Made by a program: the position numbers and the translations under genes. Below are positions 8,032-16,860 of a stretch of DNA of 64,000 nt, one piece after another. The notes beneath the pieces were generated by a model that ran no database searches, was not told the DNA's origin, and saw nothing but the letters and a program-made list of their open reading frames with translations. Source of the DNA: Staphylococcus pettenkoferi (lineage in GTDB: Bacteria > Bacillota > Bacilli > Staphylococcales > Staphylococcaceae); NCBI RefSeq assembly GCF_026659735.1, contig NZ_JANSKK010000002.1:248001-312000 (forward strand), in the 5' to 3' direction. Position 1 is the first letter of the stretch. Each line of letters opens with the position of its first letter.

Positions 8032-10290
8032 ATGTCAGTAATTAAAGTTCATGGAGCAAGACAGAATAATTTGAAAGATATTTCCCTGGAAATACCGAAA
8101 CATCAACTCACGGTGTTCACAGGCCGTTCTGGTTCAGGAAAGTCCTCGCTCGTATTTAACACGCTAGCAGCAGAATCAGAGCGTTTATTAAATGAATCCT
8201 ATTCAACTTACATACAGAATCAACTCGTTCAATATGCGAAGCCTGATGTGGACGCGATTGAACATCTTCCTGTCGCGATGATTATCAATCAGAAGCGTCT
8301 TGGAGGTAATTCACGCTCAACGGTAGGAACTATTTCCGATATTTATGCGTCCGTTCGCTTGCTGTGGTCTCGTATTGGCGAACCGTTCGTAGGCTATTCC
8401 GATATCTTCTCTTTCAACAATCCTAAAGGAATGTGTCCGACTTGTTCAGGATTGGGTTACGTTGAAGATATCGATTTAAACGAGCTACTAGATTTCGAAA
8501 AATCACTTAACGAGGATGCGATTAAGTTCCCTTCTTTCCGTCCTGATAGTTGGAGAGGTAAGCGTTACCTTTACACAGGTTTGTTTGACAATGATAAAAA
8601 GCTCAAAGATTATACTGAAGATGAACTCAACACGTTCCTATATACTGAACCTACCAAATTATCTAATCCACCTGAGAATTGGCCACGCACAGCCAAATTC
8701 GAAGGACTTGTGCATCGTTTCAGACGTTCTTTTCTACTCAATGACAACTTTGAAAAACAACGTTTCAAACAAGATATCGACCGTGTGGTAACATCTCGTC
8801 ATTGTCCAGATTGTGACGGTAAACGACTCAATCAAGACGTGTTGTCATGTAAGATTAATGGATATGATATCGCTGATTTCACTAATCTATCTATCGATGA
8901 TGCAATCGAATTTTTACAACAACTCAACTCAGACAAAGCCCAATTTATTATCAATCCGTTACTCGCTCAGTTAAAAGCATTAAGCTATATTGGATTAAAC
9001 TATTTAACACTCGGTCGTGAAACACCGACACTATCTGGCGGTGAGTCTCAACGCATTAAACTCATTCGTCATCTGAACAGCCCGTTATCCGATTTAGTTT
9101 ATATTATCGATGAACCTAGCGTAGGATTGCATCCTGATGATATCCAACGTATCAACGAGATTATTCAATCTCTTAAAGATAAGGGCAATACGGTACTTGT
9201 CGTCGAACATGACCCTGACGTGATTAAACATGCTGACCACATCATCGACCTTGGGCCTTATGCAGGGACACATGGTGGCGAAATCACTTTTACTGGTACC
9301 TATCAAGAATTACTAAAGTCTGAGACGAGTACAGGCCAAGCCTTACGTCGTACGCATCAGTTAAAAGCACAACCACGCCAAAGCGATGATTGGATTGCCT
9401 TGAACCATATTTCTCGTAACAATATCAAAGACGTGTCCGTCAAACTACGCAAGGAAGTATTGAACGTCATCACAGGTGTGGCAGGTTCGGGGAAATCCTC
9501 TCTCATTTCTGCTGGTTTGAAAAATCAATCAGATGTGATTTATGTAGATCAAAAAGGCGTACATGCTTCCAATCGCTCAAATCTCTTAACGTATTTAAAT
9601 ATCTTCGATGAAGTGCGTACTTTCTTTAGTAAACAAACAGGACTGAAGAAAAGTTTATTCAGCTACAATTCTGCTGGTGCTTGTCCTGAATGTCATGGTA
9701 AAGGTGTCATTAAGACTGAACTTGCCTTTATGCCAGACTTCACCCAAGTTTGTGACGTTTGTCATGGCACACGTTATAAACCGGAAGTACTAGAAGCCAA
9801 GGTCGATGGCTACTCTATTGCGGACATTCTCGCTTTAACCGTTGAAGAAGCGATTGATTTCTTCGAAGAACAAGAAACCGTCGTCACAGCTTTACGGGCA
9901 CTTGCTGAAACAGGCTTGGGCTATATGGCACTCGGGCAATCAATGGATACATTATCAGGCGGTGAGATGCAACGCGTGAAGTTGAGTAAATATCTTGCAC
10001 ACCGTGTATCCGATCAAATCTTTGTCTTCGACGAACCTACGACGGGCTTGCATGAAGACGATATTCCATTATTAGTTGAATGCTTCAATAAATTAATTGA
10101 AGATAATAATACTGTAGTCCTCATTGAGCACAACTTAACGATGATGACTGAAGCAGATTGGATCGTAGATATTGGTCCATATGCTGGCGCAAGCGGTGGT
10201 CAGTTGCTTTATGCTGGTGAACCACAAGGCTTATTAGATGTAAAAGAATCAGTCACAGCGAAACACTTACGTCGCTATATTGAGTCGTAA
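8032..10290 (+). CDS. UvrA-like ABC ATPase (short UvrA paralogue)
   Basis: 752 residues from ATG 8032, which follows AAGGAG; the earlier in-frame start lacks a site. Two ABC ATPase modules are present: Walker A TGRSGSGKSSL (about 30) with signature LSGGESQRIKL, and Walker A TGVAGSGKSSL with signature LSGGEMQRVKL. Zinc-finger pairs CPTC, CPDC, CPEC and CDVC are visible. It is about 190 residues shorter than canonical UvrA and looks like the paralogue class found beside the true uvrAB repair genes, some members of which are linked to drug tolerance. A role in DNA repair is not proven. Confidence 0.85.
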   Translation: MSVIKVHGARQNNLKDISLEIPKHQLTVFTGRSGSGKSSLVFNTLAAESERLLNESYSTYIQNQLVQYAKPDVDAIEHLPVAMIINQKRLGGNSRSTVGTISDIYASVRLLWSRIGEPFVGYSDIFSFNNPKGMCPTCSGLGYVEDIDLNELLDFEKSLNEDAIKFPSFRPDSWRGKRYLYTGLFDNDKKLKDYTEDELNTFLYTEPTKLSNPPENWPRTAKFEGLVHRFRRSFLLNDNFEKQRFKQDIDRVVTSRHCPDCDGKRLNQDVLSCKINGYDIADFTNLSIDDAIEFLQQLNSDKAQFIINPLLAQLKALSYIGLNYLTLGRETPTLSGGESQRIKLIRHLNSPLSDLVYIIDEPSVGLHPDDIQRINEIIQSLKDKGNTVLVVEHDPDVIKHADHIIDLGPYAGTHGGEITFTGTYQELLKSETSTGQALRRTHQLKAQPRQSDDWIALNHISRNNIKDVSVKLRKEVLNVITGVAGSGKSSLISAGLKNQSDVIYVDQKGVHASNRSNLLTYLNIFDEVRTFFSKQTGLKKSLFSYNSAGACPECHGKGVIKTELAFMPDFTQVCDVCHGTRYKPEVLEAKVDGYSIADILALTVEEAIDFFEEQETVVTALRALAETGLGYMALGQSMDTLSGGEMQRVKLSKYLAHRVSDQIFVFDEPTTGLHEDDIPLLVECFNKLIEDNNTVVLIEHNLTMMTEADWIVDIGPYAGASGGQLLYAGEPQGLLDVKESVTAKHLRRYIES

Positions 10291-10353
10291 CATTGCACAA
10301 CTATCACAATGGCTCGTATGACTGAATGGTAATTTTAATATTAAACAAACTAA

Positions 10354-10402
10354 AAAAGTCGAATTTCCTGAGATTTAACGATTTCGAGGAAATTCGACTT
10401 TT
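10354..10402. terminator. Bidirectional terminator
   Basis: A stem AAAGTCGAATTTCCT pairs with AGGAAATTCGACTTT, flanked by A and T runs on both sides. It sits between the convergent uvrA-like gene and ctaM. Confidence 0.85.
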
Positions 10403-10420
10403 ATTATGAAACATTTTAAC

Positions 10421-10882
10421 TTATAAACCTAAAGTGGCTTTGAGTAATGAAGTTGTCTCGCCACCAGGATAAAGTACATATAATAAGATATATACTGCAA
10501 CACCTGTAATCGCCGTAAAGAACCAGATGATAGAAGCTACAGGTCCAATCTTACGGTGGATATTAAACTTATCCTTATAAGCGAGAATAATTTGTATTAG
10601 CCCCAGTACCCCACCTACTGTAGCTAGTACGATGTGGAAGACCAAGAAGATGGTGTAGTAAACTTTGATTGAATCTGGTCCTCCAAATGCAGTATTACCA
10701 ATAATAGCAGTACGTGCTGCATAAATAATAAAGAATGCTAATGCAAATATTGCTGCCCATAACATGACTTTCTTATGACTTTCAATTTGTCGCTTCCATA
10801 TCAGTCGCCAACCGATTGCTACGAGAATCGCGCTGATAACGATGAAGCTAGTACTTAATGTCGGTAAAATAGGTACACTCAT
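10421..10882 (-). CDS. ctaM: CtaM-type DUF420 membrane protein, aa3 oxidase maturation
   Basis: 153 residues from the ATG at 10882, nine bases from AAGG; the ATG at 10891 is directly beside that site. Four membrane segments are visible (about 10-30, 38-60, 75-100 and 115-140) with conserved His residues near LVFHIVLATVGG. In S. aureus the DUF420 protein CtaM, encoded beside ctaB, is required for function of the heme aa3 terminal oxidase QoxABCD. The location directly after ctaB matches. The name rests on this context. Confidence 0.82.
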   Translation of the reverse strand: MSVPILPTLSTSFIVISAILVAIGWRLIWKRQIESHKKVMLWAAIFALAFFIIYAARTAIIGNTAFGGPDSIKVYYTIFLVFHIVLATVGGVLGLIQIILAYKDKFNIHRKIGPVASIIWFFTAITGVAVYILLYVLYPGGETTSLLKATLGL

Positions 10883-10962
10883 AACTTCCATCCTTACTTA
10901 CTTTATTTCAGACTGCTAGAACCAGTCTTATTTACAGTATTGCACCGCTAAAGTATCTTTAT

Positions 10963-11874
10963 TTAAAACATTTTAATCAATGACACAATAACGGTAAGAA
11001 CGAAGAACACGACCAAGTAATTTAATGAATAAATGAACATCTTCGTTGCCCATTTCGTATGATCTGTATTCTTCTTGAAGCTTGTAAAGCCAACAAAGAA
11101 CCAACCTAAGTTGAGTAACGTTGCGAGAACCATAAACGTCGTACCTAATTGACTAAACAAGAATGGTAACGGTAGTAGACAAACTAACCAGAAGAACATA
11201 CTTACACGCGTGCGATTGAAACCTTTCACTGAAGGTAACATAGGAATGTTCGCTAAGCTATATTCATCTTGGCGTTTAATCGCTAACGCGTAGAAGTGAA
11301 CAGGTTGCCAGCAGAACACGACTAAGAAGAGTGCAATCGCTGTAAGGCTGATATTTCCTTCTAACGCTGCCCAACCAATAAGTGGCGGTACAGCTCCTGG
11401 AAAGCTTCCTATAACAGTATTCCAAACTGTATGACGTTTAGACCAGATAGAGTAGAAAGACACATAACCTACGATACCCATCAAGCCGATAACGCCTGAA
11501 GCAACATTAAGTGTGAAGAGCAATGCTTCCCCTATAAGCATCATCCCAAAACTTAGTAATATTAAATTTCGATCTGAAATTCTATTATTTACAGTTGGTC
11601 GTTTCTGCTTACTAGGCATGATACTATCGATATCTTGGTCATAGTAGTTATTTAAAGCACAAGAACCGCCCATGATAAGCGTTGAACCAACTATCATAAT
11701 TAAGATTTGTGGTATAGATGAGAGGAAGGAATGATGTGCGAACACAACTGCTAACCACGCACCAGCAAATGCAGGAATTAGATTACCTTGAACCAATCCC
11801 ATCTTGATAATCTCTTTCAGCTCTTTGAGACTGACACGCGTTGATGTGTGAGACATCGCTTGTTCTTGTTTCAT
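10963..11874 (-). CDS. ctaB: Protoheme IX farnesyltransferase (heme O synthase)
   Basis: 303 residues with about eight or nine membrane helices. It has the UbiA-family prenyltransferase motif [19 protein letters not shown] (about 76-94, Asp residues binding Mg-pyrophosphate) and the second loop [17 protein letters not shown] (about 200). It attaches a farnesyl group to heme B to give heme O, which CtaA then oxidises to heme A. AGGAGG lies six bases from the ATG. It is divergent from ctaA across an unusually long spacer, and ctaM follows in the same direction. Confidence 0.96.
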   Translation of the reverse strand: MKQEQAMSHTSTRVSLKELKEIIKMGLVQGNLIPAFAGAWLAVVFAHHSFLSSIPQILIMIVGSTLIMGGSCALNNYYDQDIDSIMPSKQKRPTVNNRISDRNLILLSFGMMLIGEALLFTLNVASGVIGLMGIVGYVSFYSIWSKRHTVWNTVIGSFPGAVPPLIGWAALEGNISLTAIALFLVVFCWQPVHFYALAIKRQDEYSLANIPMLPSVKGFNRTRVSMFFWLVCLLPLPFLFSQLGTTFMVLATLLNLGWFFVGFTSFKKNTDHTKWATKMFIYSLNYLVVFFVLTVIVSLIKMF

Positions 11875-12182
11875 AATCTCCCTCCTAATTATTCATATAG
11901 TACCATGATATTACAATTTCAGGTAAAAGACTACAGACTAAACCAATAATTTGTGACAGACAAACGACAAAGTATTGCAATATTATTATAGACACACAAA
12001 TAATCCTTATATTATATATCGATGGCGACAAGTGAAGGAAGGTTAAGTCGCGGAATCAATTTGTTAAAAGAGGATGATGACAAAAGAAGAATTGTACGCC
12101 GTTGTTCTTTCATACATCTGTCTAAAGCGCCAACGTCTTTCTTTCATAAAGCTGACCAGATCTCGTCACGAAACCCTTTTCG

Positions 12183-12253
12183 TTGAATTCAGACAGCTAC
12201 TGCGCTACTACCCGTATATAACTAATGAGATATTTTCATTGACGCAGGATTGA
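12183..12253 (+). repeat. Intergenic repeat copy A
   Basis: 71 bases beginning TTGAATTCAGACAGCTACTG and ending TTGACGCAGGATTGA. It is a near-identical direct copy of 12511-12581, and its first part recurs inverted at about 16060-16100. Confidence 0.85.
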
Positions 12254-12510
12254 AAATTTTTATCTCCCGTGAGCGAACAAAGACACTTTCAAACGCGAAA
12301 AAAATCATTCAGATGCAGCGATTTTACTCCCCGTAAATGAGCAAAGAAGAATGATTCTCGACTAATTCTTTTATCTCTACAAGTTAAAATAAACACTTCA
12401 AGACAAGGAAATGAAAATGGTGAAGCAAGGGAGAGAAAGACAGAAATCTATTTGATTTCGTCGTCTTTCCTTCGCAAGGCGGACTAGAACTCAACACAAC
12501 GCCAGTTTTG

Positions 12511-12581
12511 TTGAATTCAGACAGCTACTGCGCTACTACTCGTAAATGACTAGTGAGCCATTTTCATTGACGCAGGATTGA
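12511..12581 (+). repeat. Intergenic repeat copy B
   Basis: 71 bases, a direct copy of 12183-12253 with a few substitutions. The preceding bases form a hairpin (GAACTCAAC with GTTGAATTC) and, upstream, an 'AGAAATC..GATTTCGT' hairpin shared with the element at 15906-16234. Confidence 0.85.
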
Positions 12582-12754
12582 GGTATTTAGTTTAACTTGT
12601 CATTATAAAGACACAAATTAAAGGCATATCCTTGTTATAATAATACTAAGATTTTATTATGTTCAGAGAGAACATAGAAACGGTATATAAAAGAGAAATA
12701 TGGTGAAACTGAGGAACAGAATATTCCTTAGTTTCTTTGATGGGGTGTTTAACA

Positions 12755-13663
12755 TTGTTTAGAAAGCGTAACCTTAAGTGGTTATCTATTATAGCGACAC
12801 TCATTATGGCTTGGGTCCAACTTGGTGGTGCTTTGGTCACGAAGACGGGCTCTGAAGATGGTTGCGGGACAGATTGGCCTTTGTGTCATGGTGCGTTAAT
12901 CCCTGATAGTATGCCAATTCAAACGGTTATTGAATTAAACCATCGTGCTGTGAGTGCCTTGTCTTTAATCTTTGTATTATGGTTAGTCATTGTAGCTTGG
13001 CGCCATATCGGCTATATCAAAGAGGTTAAGCCATTGTGTATCATCAGTGTTGGTTTCTTACTCATCCAAGCATTGATTGGTGCGGCTGCTGTGGTTTGGC
13101 AACAGAACGCTTACGTATTAGCGTTACACTTTGGTATTTCACTTGTCAGCTTCTCTTCTGTTTTTGTATTAACACTCATTATATTTGAGGTAGATAGAAA
13201 GTACGATGCTGATGAGCTTTATATTCATAAACCTCTACGCATTTTAACTTGGATTATGGCTGTAATTGTTTATTTAACGATTTATACAGGCGCATTAGTT
13301 CGCCACAAGAAAGCGAGCTTGGCTTACGGTGATTGGCCTATTCCATTTAGTGATCCACTTCCACACAGTGTGATTGATTGGGTTAACTTTACGCATCGTT
13401 GTATGGCACTTATCGCTTTCACTTGGATTCTTATCACATTTATCCATGCGATTAAAAATTACTCAGAGAACCGTACGATTCGTTACGGTTACACTGCCGC
13501 ATTTATACTAATTATTCTACAAGTCATTACAGGTGCCTTATCCGTTATTACGAATGTGAATCTCATTATTGCGTTGTTACACGCATTAATTATTACGATT
13601 CTTTTCGGTTTAATTGCTTACTTTATCGTATTGATGATTCGTACGATACGAAGTGGACATTAG
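12755..13663 (+). CDS. ctaA: Heme A synthase
   Basis: 302 residues from a TTG at 12755, seven bases downstream of GGGGTG, giving the family-like N-terminus [18 protein letters not shown]; the ATG at 12737 would add six unconserved residues before this start. Eight membrane helices are predicted. Heme-ligating His residues occur in [33 protein letters not shown] and [10 protein letters not shown], and the conserved loop cysteine pair is CGTDWPLC (about 35-42). It oxidises heme O to heme A for aa3-type oxidases. It is divergent from ctaB and ends in a strong terminator. Confidence 0.95.
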   Translation: MFRKRNLKWLSIIATLIMAWVQLGGALVTKTGSEDGCGTDWPLCHGALIPDSMPIQTVIELNHRAVSALSLIFVLWLVIVAWRHIGYIKEVKPLCIISVGFLLIQALIGAAAVVWQQNAYVLALHFGISLVSFSSVFVLTLIIFEVDRKYDADELYIHKPLRILTWIMAVIVYLTIYTGALVRHKKASLAYGDWPIPFSDPLPHSVIDWVNFTHRCMALIAFTWILITFIHAIKNYSENRTIRYGYTAAFILIILQVITGALSVITNVNLIIALLHALIITILFGLIAYFIVLMIRTIRSGH

Positions 13664-13676
13664 CCGAACACGATTC

Positions 13677-13712
13677 AAGGACCTTGAGGAACGCTACCTC
13701 AAGGTCCTTTTT
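13677..13712 (+). terminator. Terminator of ctaA
   Basis: A perfect 13-bp stem AAGGACCTTGAGG with CCTCAAGGTCCTT, a 7-nt loop, then TTTAT. Confidence 0.9.
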
Positions 13713-13763
13713 ATATTCATATCGAGCCCAAAATAAAGTCCACTCCTTTTTTCTCACAACGTA

Positions 13764-13799
13764 AAAAAGCAAGAACCCTCTTTAAAGAGCTCTTGCTTA
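13764..13799 (-). terminator. Terminator of ftsW
   Basis: On the minus strand AAGCAAGAGCTC.. forms a stem with ..TTCTTGCTT and is followed by TTTTTT, 5 bases past the ftsW stop. Confidence 0.85.
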
Positions 13800-13803
13800 A
13801 TTG

Positions 13804-15039
13804 TTAATAGCGACGCGGAATATCAACGTTACGCTGATGTTTCTGTGCTTGTTTCTTGCGTGCTTCATCAATTTTAATCTGTTTAGCTGTGATAAGTAAT
13901 AGACCCATTGCGATACTCAAGCTGATCATAGATGAACCACCGAAACTGATGAACGGTAATGGCACACCTGTCAATGGAATCGTACCTGAGATACCACCTA
14001 AGTTAACGAACGTTTGACTACCGATGTAACTTGCGACACCTACACACACGAGTTTGTAGAAGTAAGATGTCGTCTTATTAGCTAAGACAAAGGCTTTGTA
14101 TACGATGAAGAACAGTAAGCAAATGACGAATAAGCCGCCGATTAAACCGAGTTCTTCACAAATAATCGCAAAGATAAAGTCTGTATGCGGTTCTGGGAGG
14201 TAACCGAGTTTCAGCACACTGTTACCGAGTCCACGTCCCAACAGTCCACCATTACCGATTGCGAGCAGCGAGTTAGAGACGTGGTAGCCTGTACCCGATT
14301 CACTATTGAACGGGTTAGTAAAAGTACTGAAACGTGCGGCTAAATAATCAGGAAAGGCCCCTAATAGTAAGAAGAGTCCACCTACTAATACGATACCAAA
14401 GAGGATGATAACCCCATACTTCAATATCTTCTCAATCCCTACCCCAGCGTAGAGAATAACCGCAAAAACAACCATAAGTATAAGCAATGTTTGACCTACG
14501 TCACGTTGCAGAAGTACAAGTGCCACACAAATGCCTGTGAGAATAAGTGGAGACATCAGTACTTTAGGTTCTCTGAAGACTCGTGGCCGCTTCTTCTCTA
14601 TCATAAACGACAAATAAAGGACTAACGCGATCTTCAAGAATTCTGAAGCTTGTAAGTTCATAAAACCTAAATGAATCCAACTTTTAGAACCATTGATATT
14701 ACTACCAATCAATAATGTAGCGACTAGTAAACCTACCATGACCAACATCATAATCTTCTGGAATTTGAGCGTTTGTAAGATCTTGACGTTCATAAAGAAG
14801 GCCATGAAGAATACGAGTCCCATACTGACAATGACATAAAGCAATTGTCGCGTATAGAAGTACGTACCACTTACAGGTGTACCATTGGTCAGCGTTCCTT
14901 TCGTCGCAGCTACCATGCTTGCGCTATAAACCATGATGATGCTGATCAAGCACAAGATGACATAGGTCACGACTAAAGGATAATCTATGTATTTAGAATA
15001 TTTACCTATGTATCGTAGAAATTGTTTAAAATTATTCAT
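13804..15039 (-). CDS. ftsW: FtsW peptidoglycan glycosyltransferase (SEDS family)
   Basis: 411 residues with about ten membrane helices and SEDS motifs: GSKSWIHLGFMNLQASEFLKIAL (about 118-140), LLQRDVGQTLLI (about 178-190, with the essential Asp), PEPHTDFIFAIICEELG (about 280-296) and PLPFISFGGSSM near the C-terminus. It polymerises lipid II at the septum with a partner class B PBP. The position next to ylaN is conserved; in other staphylococci and Bacillus pyruvate carboxylase separates it from ctaA, but here it does not. Rod-type RodA is the paralogue; context favours FtsW. Confidence 0.92.
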   Translation of the reverse strand: MNNFKQFLRYIGKYSKYIDYPLVVTYVILCLISIIMVYSASMVAATKGTLTNGTPVSGTYFYTRQLLYVIVSMGLVFFMAFFMNVKILQTLKFQKIMMLVMVGLLVATLLIGSNINGSKSWIHLGFMNLQASEFLKIALVLYLSFMIEKKRPRVFREPKVLMSPLILTGICVALVLLQRDVGQTLLILMVVFAVILYAGVGIEKILKYGVIILFGIVLVGGLFLLLGAFPDYLAARFSTFTNPFNSESGTGYHVSNSLLAIGNGGLLGRGLGNSVLKLGYLPEPHTDFIFAIICEELGLIGGLFVICLLFFIVYKAFVLANKTTSYFYKLVCVGVASYIGSQTFVNLGGISGTIPLTGVPLPFISFGGSSMISLSIAMGLLLITAKQIKIDEARKKQAQKHQRNVDIPRRY

Positions 15040-15509
15040 TTGCTTTACTCATCCAATTCTCCAAAATAAATGCAGTGTTTAGCGTATATTTAATTGATAT
15101 CTCACTAAACAAAACACAATGTCTCTCTTTCAAAAGGCTACTATATAAATAAGAGTGAGTAAGTTAAACGCATCACTCACCTATTCACATATTATAGCAA
15201 ATATTTATGGTCAGACTCGAATAAATCTATGTGATTGTTCAAGACTTTTACTACAGAAAAGAAAAAAGACTGAGTCGAATCAACTAGTGATAACTCAGTC
15301 TGCAATCTTTCATCTATGTATCATGTATAACTGTTATACGACATAGATACGGGTGTCCTATTAACATGCAATCCAGCTCGACTCTGTTTCACATGAAGAA
15401 TAAGACATCTTTCTCTCTAACAATCTATATTCGAACTGCGTCGTGCCATACCAAGCTATTCCCCTGACTCAGTTTCACACTGTAGCAGTTTGATGATTCG
15501 AACACTATA
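15040..15509. other. Gene-free spacer ftsW-ylaN with structured minus-strand segment
   Basis: 470 bases without a credible gene. It includes a strong minus-strand terminator (15261-15301), a second inverted repeat ATCTATGT..ACATAGAT (about 15312-15349) and the ftsW promoter region. The terminator lies about 210 bases past the ylaN stop, implying a long 3' UTR or a small RNA. Confidence 0.55.
15261..15301 (-). terminator. Terminator of the ylaN transcript or a small RNA
   Basis: Minus-strand AGACTGAGT pairs with ACTCAGTCT around a 17-nt loop and is followed by TTTTTTC. Confidence 0.8.
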
Positions 15510-15785
15510 TTAGACGTTTGTGAAAGCTTCATGCAATTTAGAAAGTTCTTTTTCTAAACGAAGCATTAAATCTTTGCCTTCTTCTCGGTCAACTAAACCA
15601 AGTTGAACTGCAAAGTCTACTTCTTTCTGCAAGCCATACATTTGAGTGTCTAATACTTCTTCGTATAATGGGCACTGCGGTAAAGTAAGATTATCCATTT
15701 GAACTTTAATCATTTGGAAGATTCTTTCCGCATCTTTATTTAACTGGTCATATGCCGCACTATTCAACTTCTGGCTCTTTACCAT
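15510..15785 (-). CDS. ylaN: YlaN family protein (DUF1507)
   Basis: 91 residues, full length for this family of small all-helical cytoplasmic proteins. YlaN has been reported essential or linked to iron homeostasis and Fur in B. subtilis and S. aureus; that is literature knowledge, not seen here. GGGGGAG lies six bases before the ATG. It stands alone between two gene-free regions, close to ftsW as in Bacillus. Confidence 0.9.
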   Translation of the reverse strand: MVKSQKLNSAAYDQLNKDAERIFQMIKVQMDNLTLPQCPLYEEVLDTQMYGLQKEVDFAVQLGLVDREEGKDLMLRLEKELSKLHEAFTNV

Positions 15786-15905
15786 GACATACTCCCCCTA
15801 TCATTTATAGCTTATAAATCAAATTCTATCTTACTGTTGGGTAAAAAGCAAGCCAATTCCAAGAATATGCTTACACTGGCGAGATGTGATAAAATTATTA
15901 AGAAA

Positions 15906-16234
15906 GAGCTTGGGACATAAATGTGAATTGACTTCTGAGAAAAATAAAAAGCAAGCTTAAAATAAATTCTTGAGCAAAATTTCAATGTGTACTCGAGACG
16001 CTTGATGGATCTAGACCACAACGAAAATCCATTCTTCGAGCTCTTTGAGCGAAAAGAATTAGTTGAGTGTGGTCCTACGCAGTAGCTGTCTGAATTCGAG
16101 ATAGCTATCGCTTTCTCGAACTCTAGTCAGCTTTACGGGGGAAGCACTACGAAATCATAGATTTCTGTGCTTCTCCCAAGCAAGCGAGAGTTTTAACATT
16201 GAAAATTAATAAGTTTTAATTTTGTCCCAATCTC
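15906..16234. repeat. Dispersed repeat element with terminal inverted repeats (copy C)
   Basis: A 329-base unit bounded by gagcTTGGGACAtaaa (left) and ttttTGTCCCAAtctc (right), which are complementary. Inside are stacked inverted repeats: GACCACA with TGTGGTC, and GAGTTCGAGA with TCTCGAATTC flanked by AGCTG/CAGCT. On the minus strand the central part matches the repeats in the ctaB-ctaA spacer. The 'tgggaca' ends resemble intergenic repeats common in staphylococci. No open reading frame with a ribosome site is present. Confidence 0.75.
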
Positions 16235-16267
16235 ATTACAAAAATAGTAAATGTTGATATATTTGTA

Positions 16268-16281
16268 TGGTAACGTTTTCA
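16268..16281 (+). promoter_or_regulatory. Candidate CcpA cre site
   Basis: TGGTAACGTTTTCA fits the cre core pattern TGNNANCGNTNNCA. It lies about 93 bases upstream of the ylaL ATG. A single match of this degenerate pattern can occur by chance. Confidence 0.3.
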
Positions 16282-16373
16282 AGATGAATTGCAACTATTT
16301 TATAACTCTGAGAAATTCGAAATCAACACAACCATACATAACGATACTAATAATCAATCGAGGGAGTGGAATT

Positions 16374-16856
16374 ATGATACAAATTACGGGCGCTGTTAAA
16401 TTCCCAATCACTTTAGATAGCACAACTTGGATCTTCGACGATCGCAAAGTACGTATTGAAGATTTAGAGAAAGGTGTCTTCGAAGGGACTAAACCTATCG
16501 CATTTGAAGACAACCGTGAATGGAACCGTGCCATTCTTGAGGGGCAAACGAATCCTCCAACATTAAACTCTGAAATTAAATATAAACGTCGTTCTTTCCT
16601 AGAAGGTACATTCGTGATTAATATGACACCATTTTTCAAAAATGCAGAGCCAGAGAAAGATGCATCTATCATTCGTTTATCTAACGAAGAGACGTCAGTG
16701 GATGTGCCGCTCGAACTCTTACCTTACCTCTTCTTCCAATTCGCGAAGGAAGGTAAACGTCTTTATGACGACAACATGGTAGATAGTTTCGTTTATATTC
16801 CAGATAAAGGTTATGACTACCAAATCAAGCACGTCACACATATCGAGGTGCGATAA
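16374..16856 (+). CDS. YlaL-type conserved protein of unknown function
   Basis: 160 residues from the ATG at 16374, preceded by GAGGGAG; the upstream frame extension has no site. It begins MIQITGAVKFPITLDSTTWIFDDRK, a pattern characteristic of a small staphylococcal and Bacillus protein in this location. Members are sometimes annotated as peptidyl-prolyl isomerase without clear support; I see no isomerase motif. It is a soluble, acidic protein. It is followed 4 bases later by ylaI, so they form a two-gene operon. Confidence 0.7.
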   Translation: MIQITGAVKFPITLDSTTWIFDDRKVRIEDLEKGVFEGTKPIAFEDNREWNRAILEGQTNPPTLNSEIKYKRRSFLEGTFVINMTPFFKNAEPEKDASIIRLSNEETSVDVPLELLPYLFFQFAKEGKRLYDDNMVDSFVYIPDKGYDYQIKHVTHIEVR

Positions 16857-16860
16857 GCCG

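Larger units (their letters stand above)
11875..12754. other. Long gene-free ctaB-ctaA divergent spacer with two repeat copies
   Basis: About 880 bases with no credible gene. It contains two direct copies of a 71-bp repeat (12183-12253 and 12511-12581) with related flanking hairpins, and an inverted repeat GCGAC..GTCGC near 12024-12052. Promoters of ctaB and ctaA must lie at its two ends. A TATAAT at about 12635 is a candidate -10 for ctaA without an obvious -35. Confidence 0.7.

Noticed and set aside
15155-15346. 63-residue frame in the ftsW-ylaN spacer
   Set aside because: No ribosome site, unusual composition, and it overlaps a strong terminator hairpin on the other strand.
15812-16021. 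69-residue frame inside the repeat element
   Set aside because: It has no ribosome site and lies across the inverted repeats; the sequence is explained by the dispersed element.
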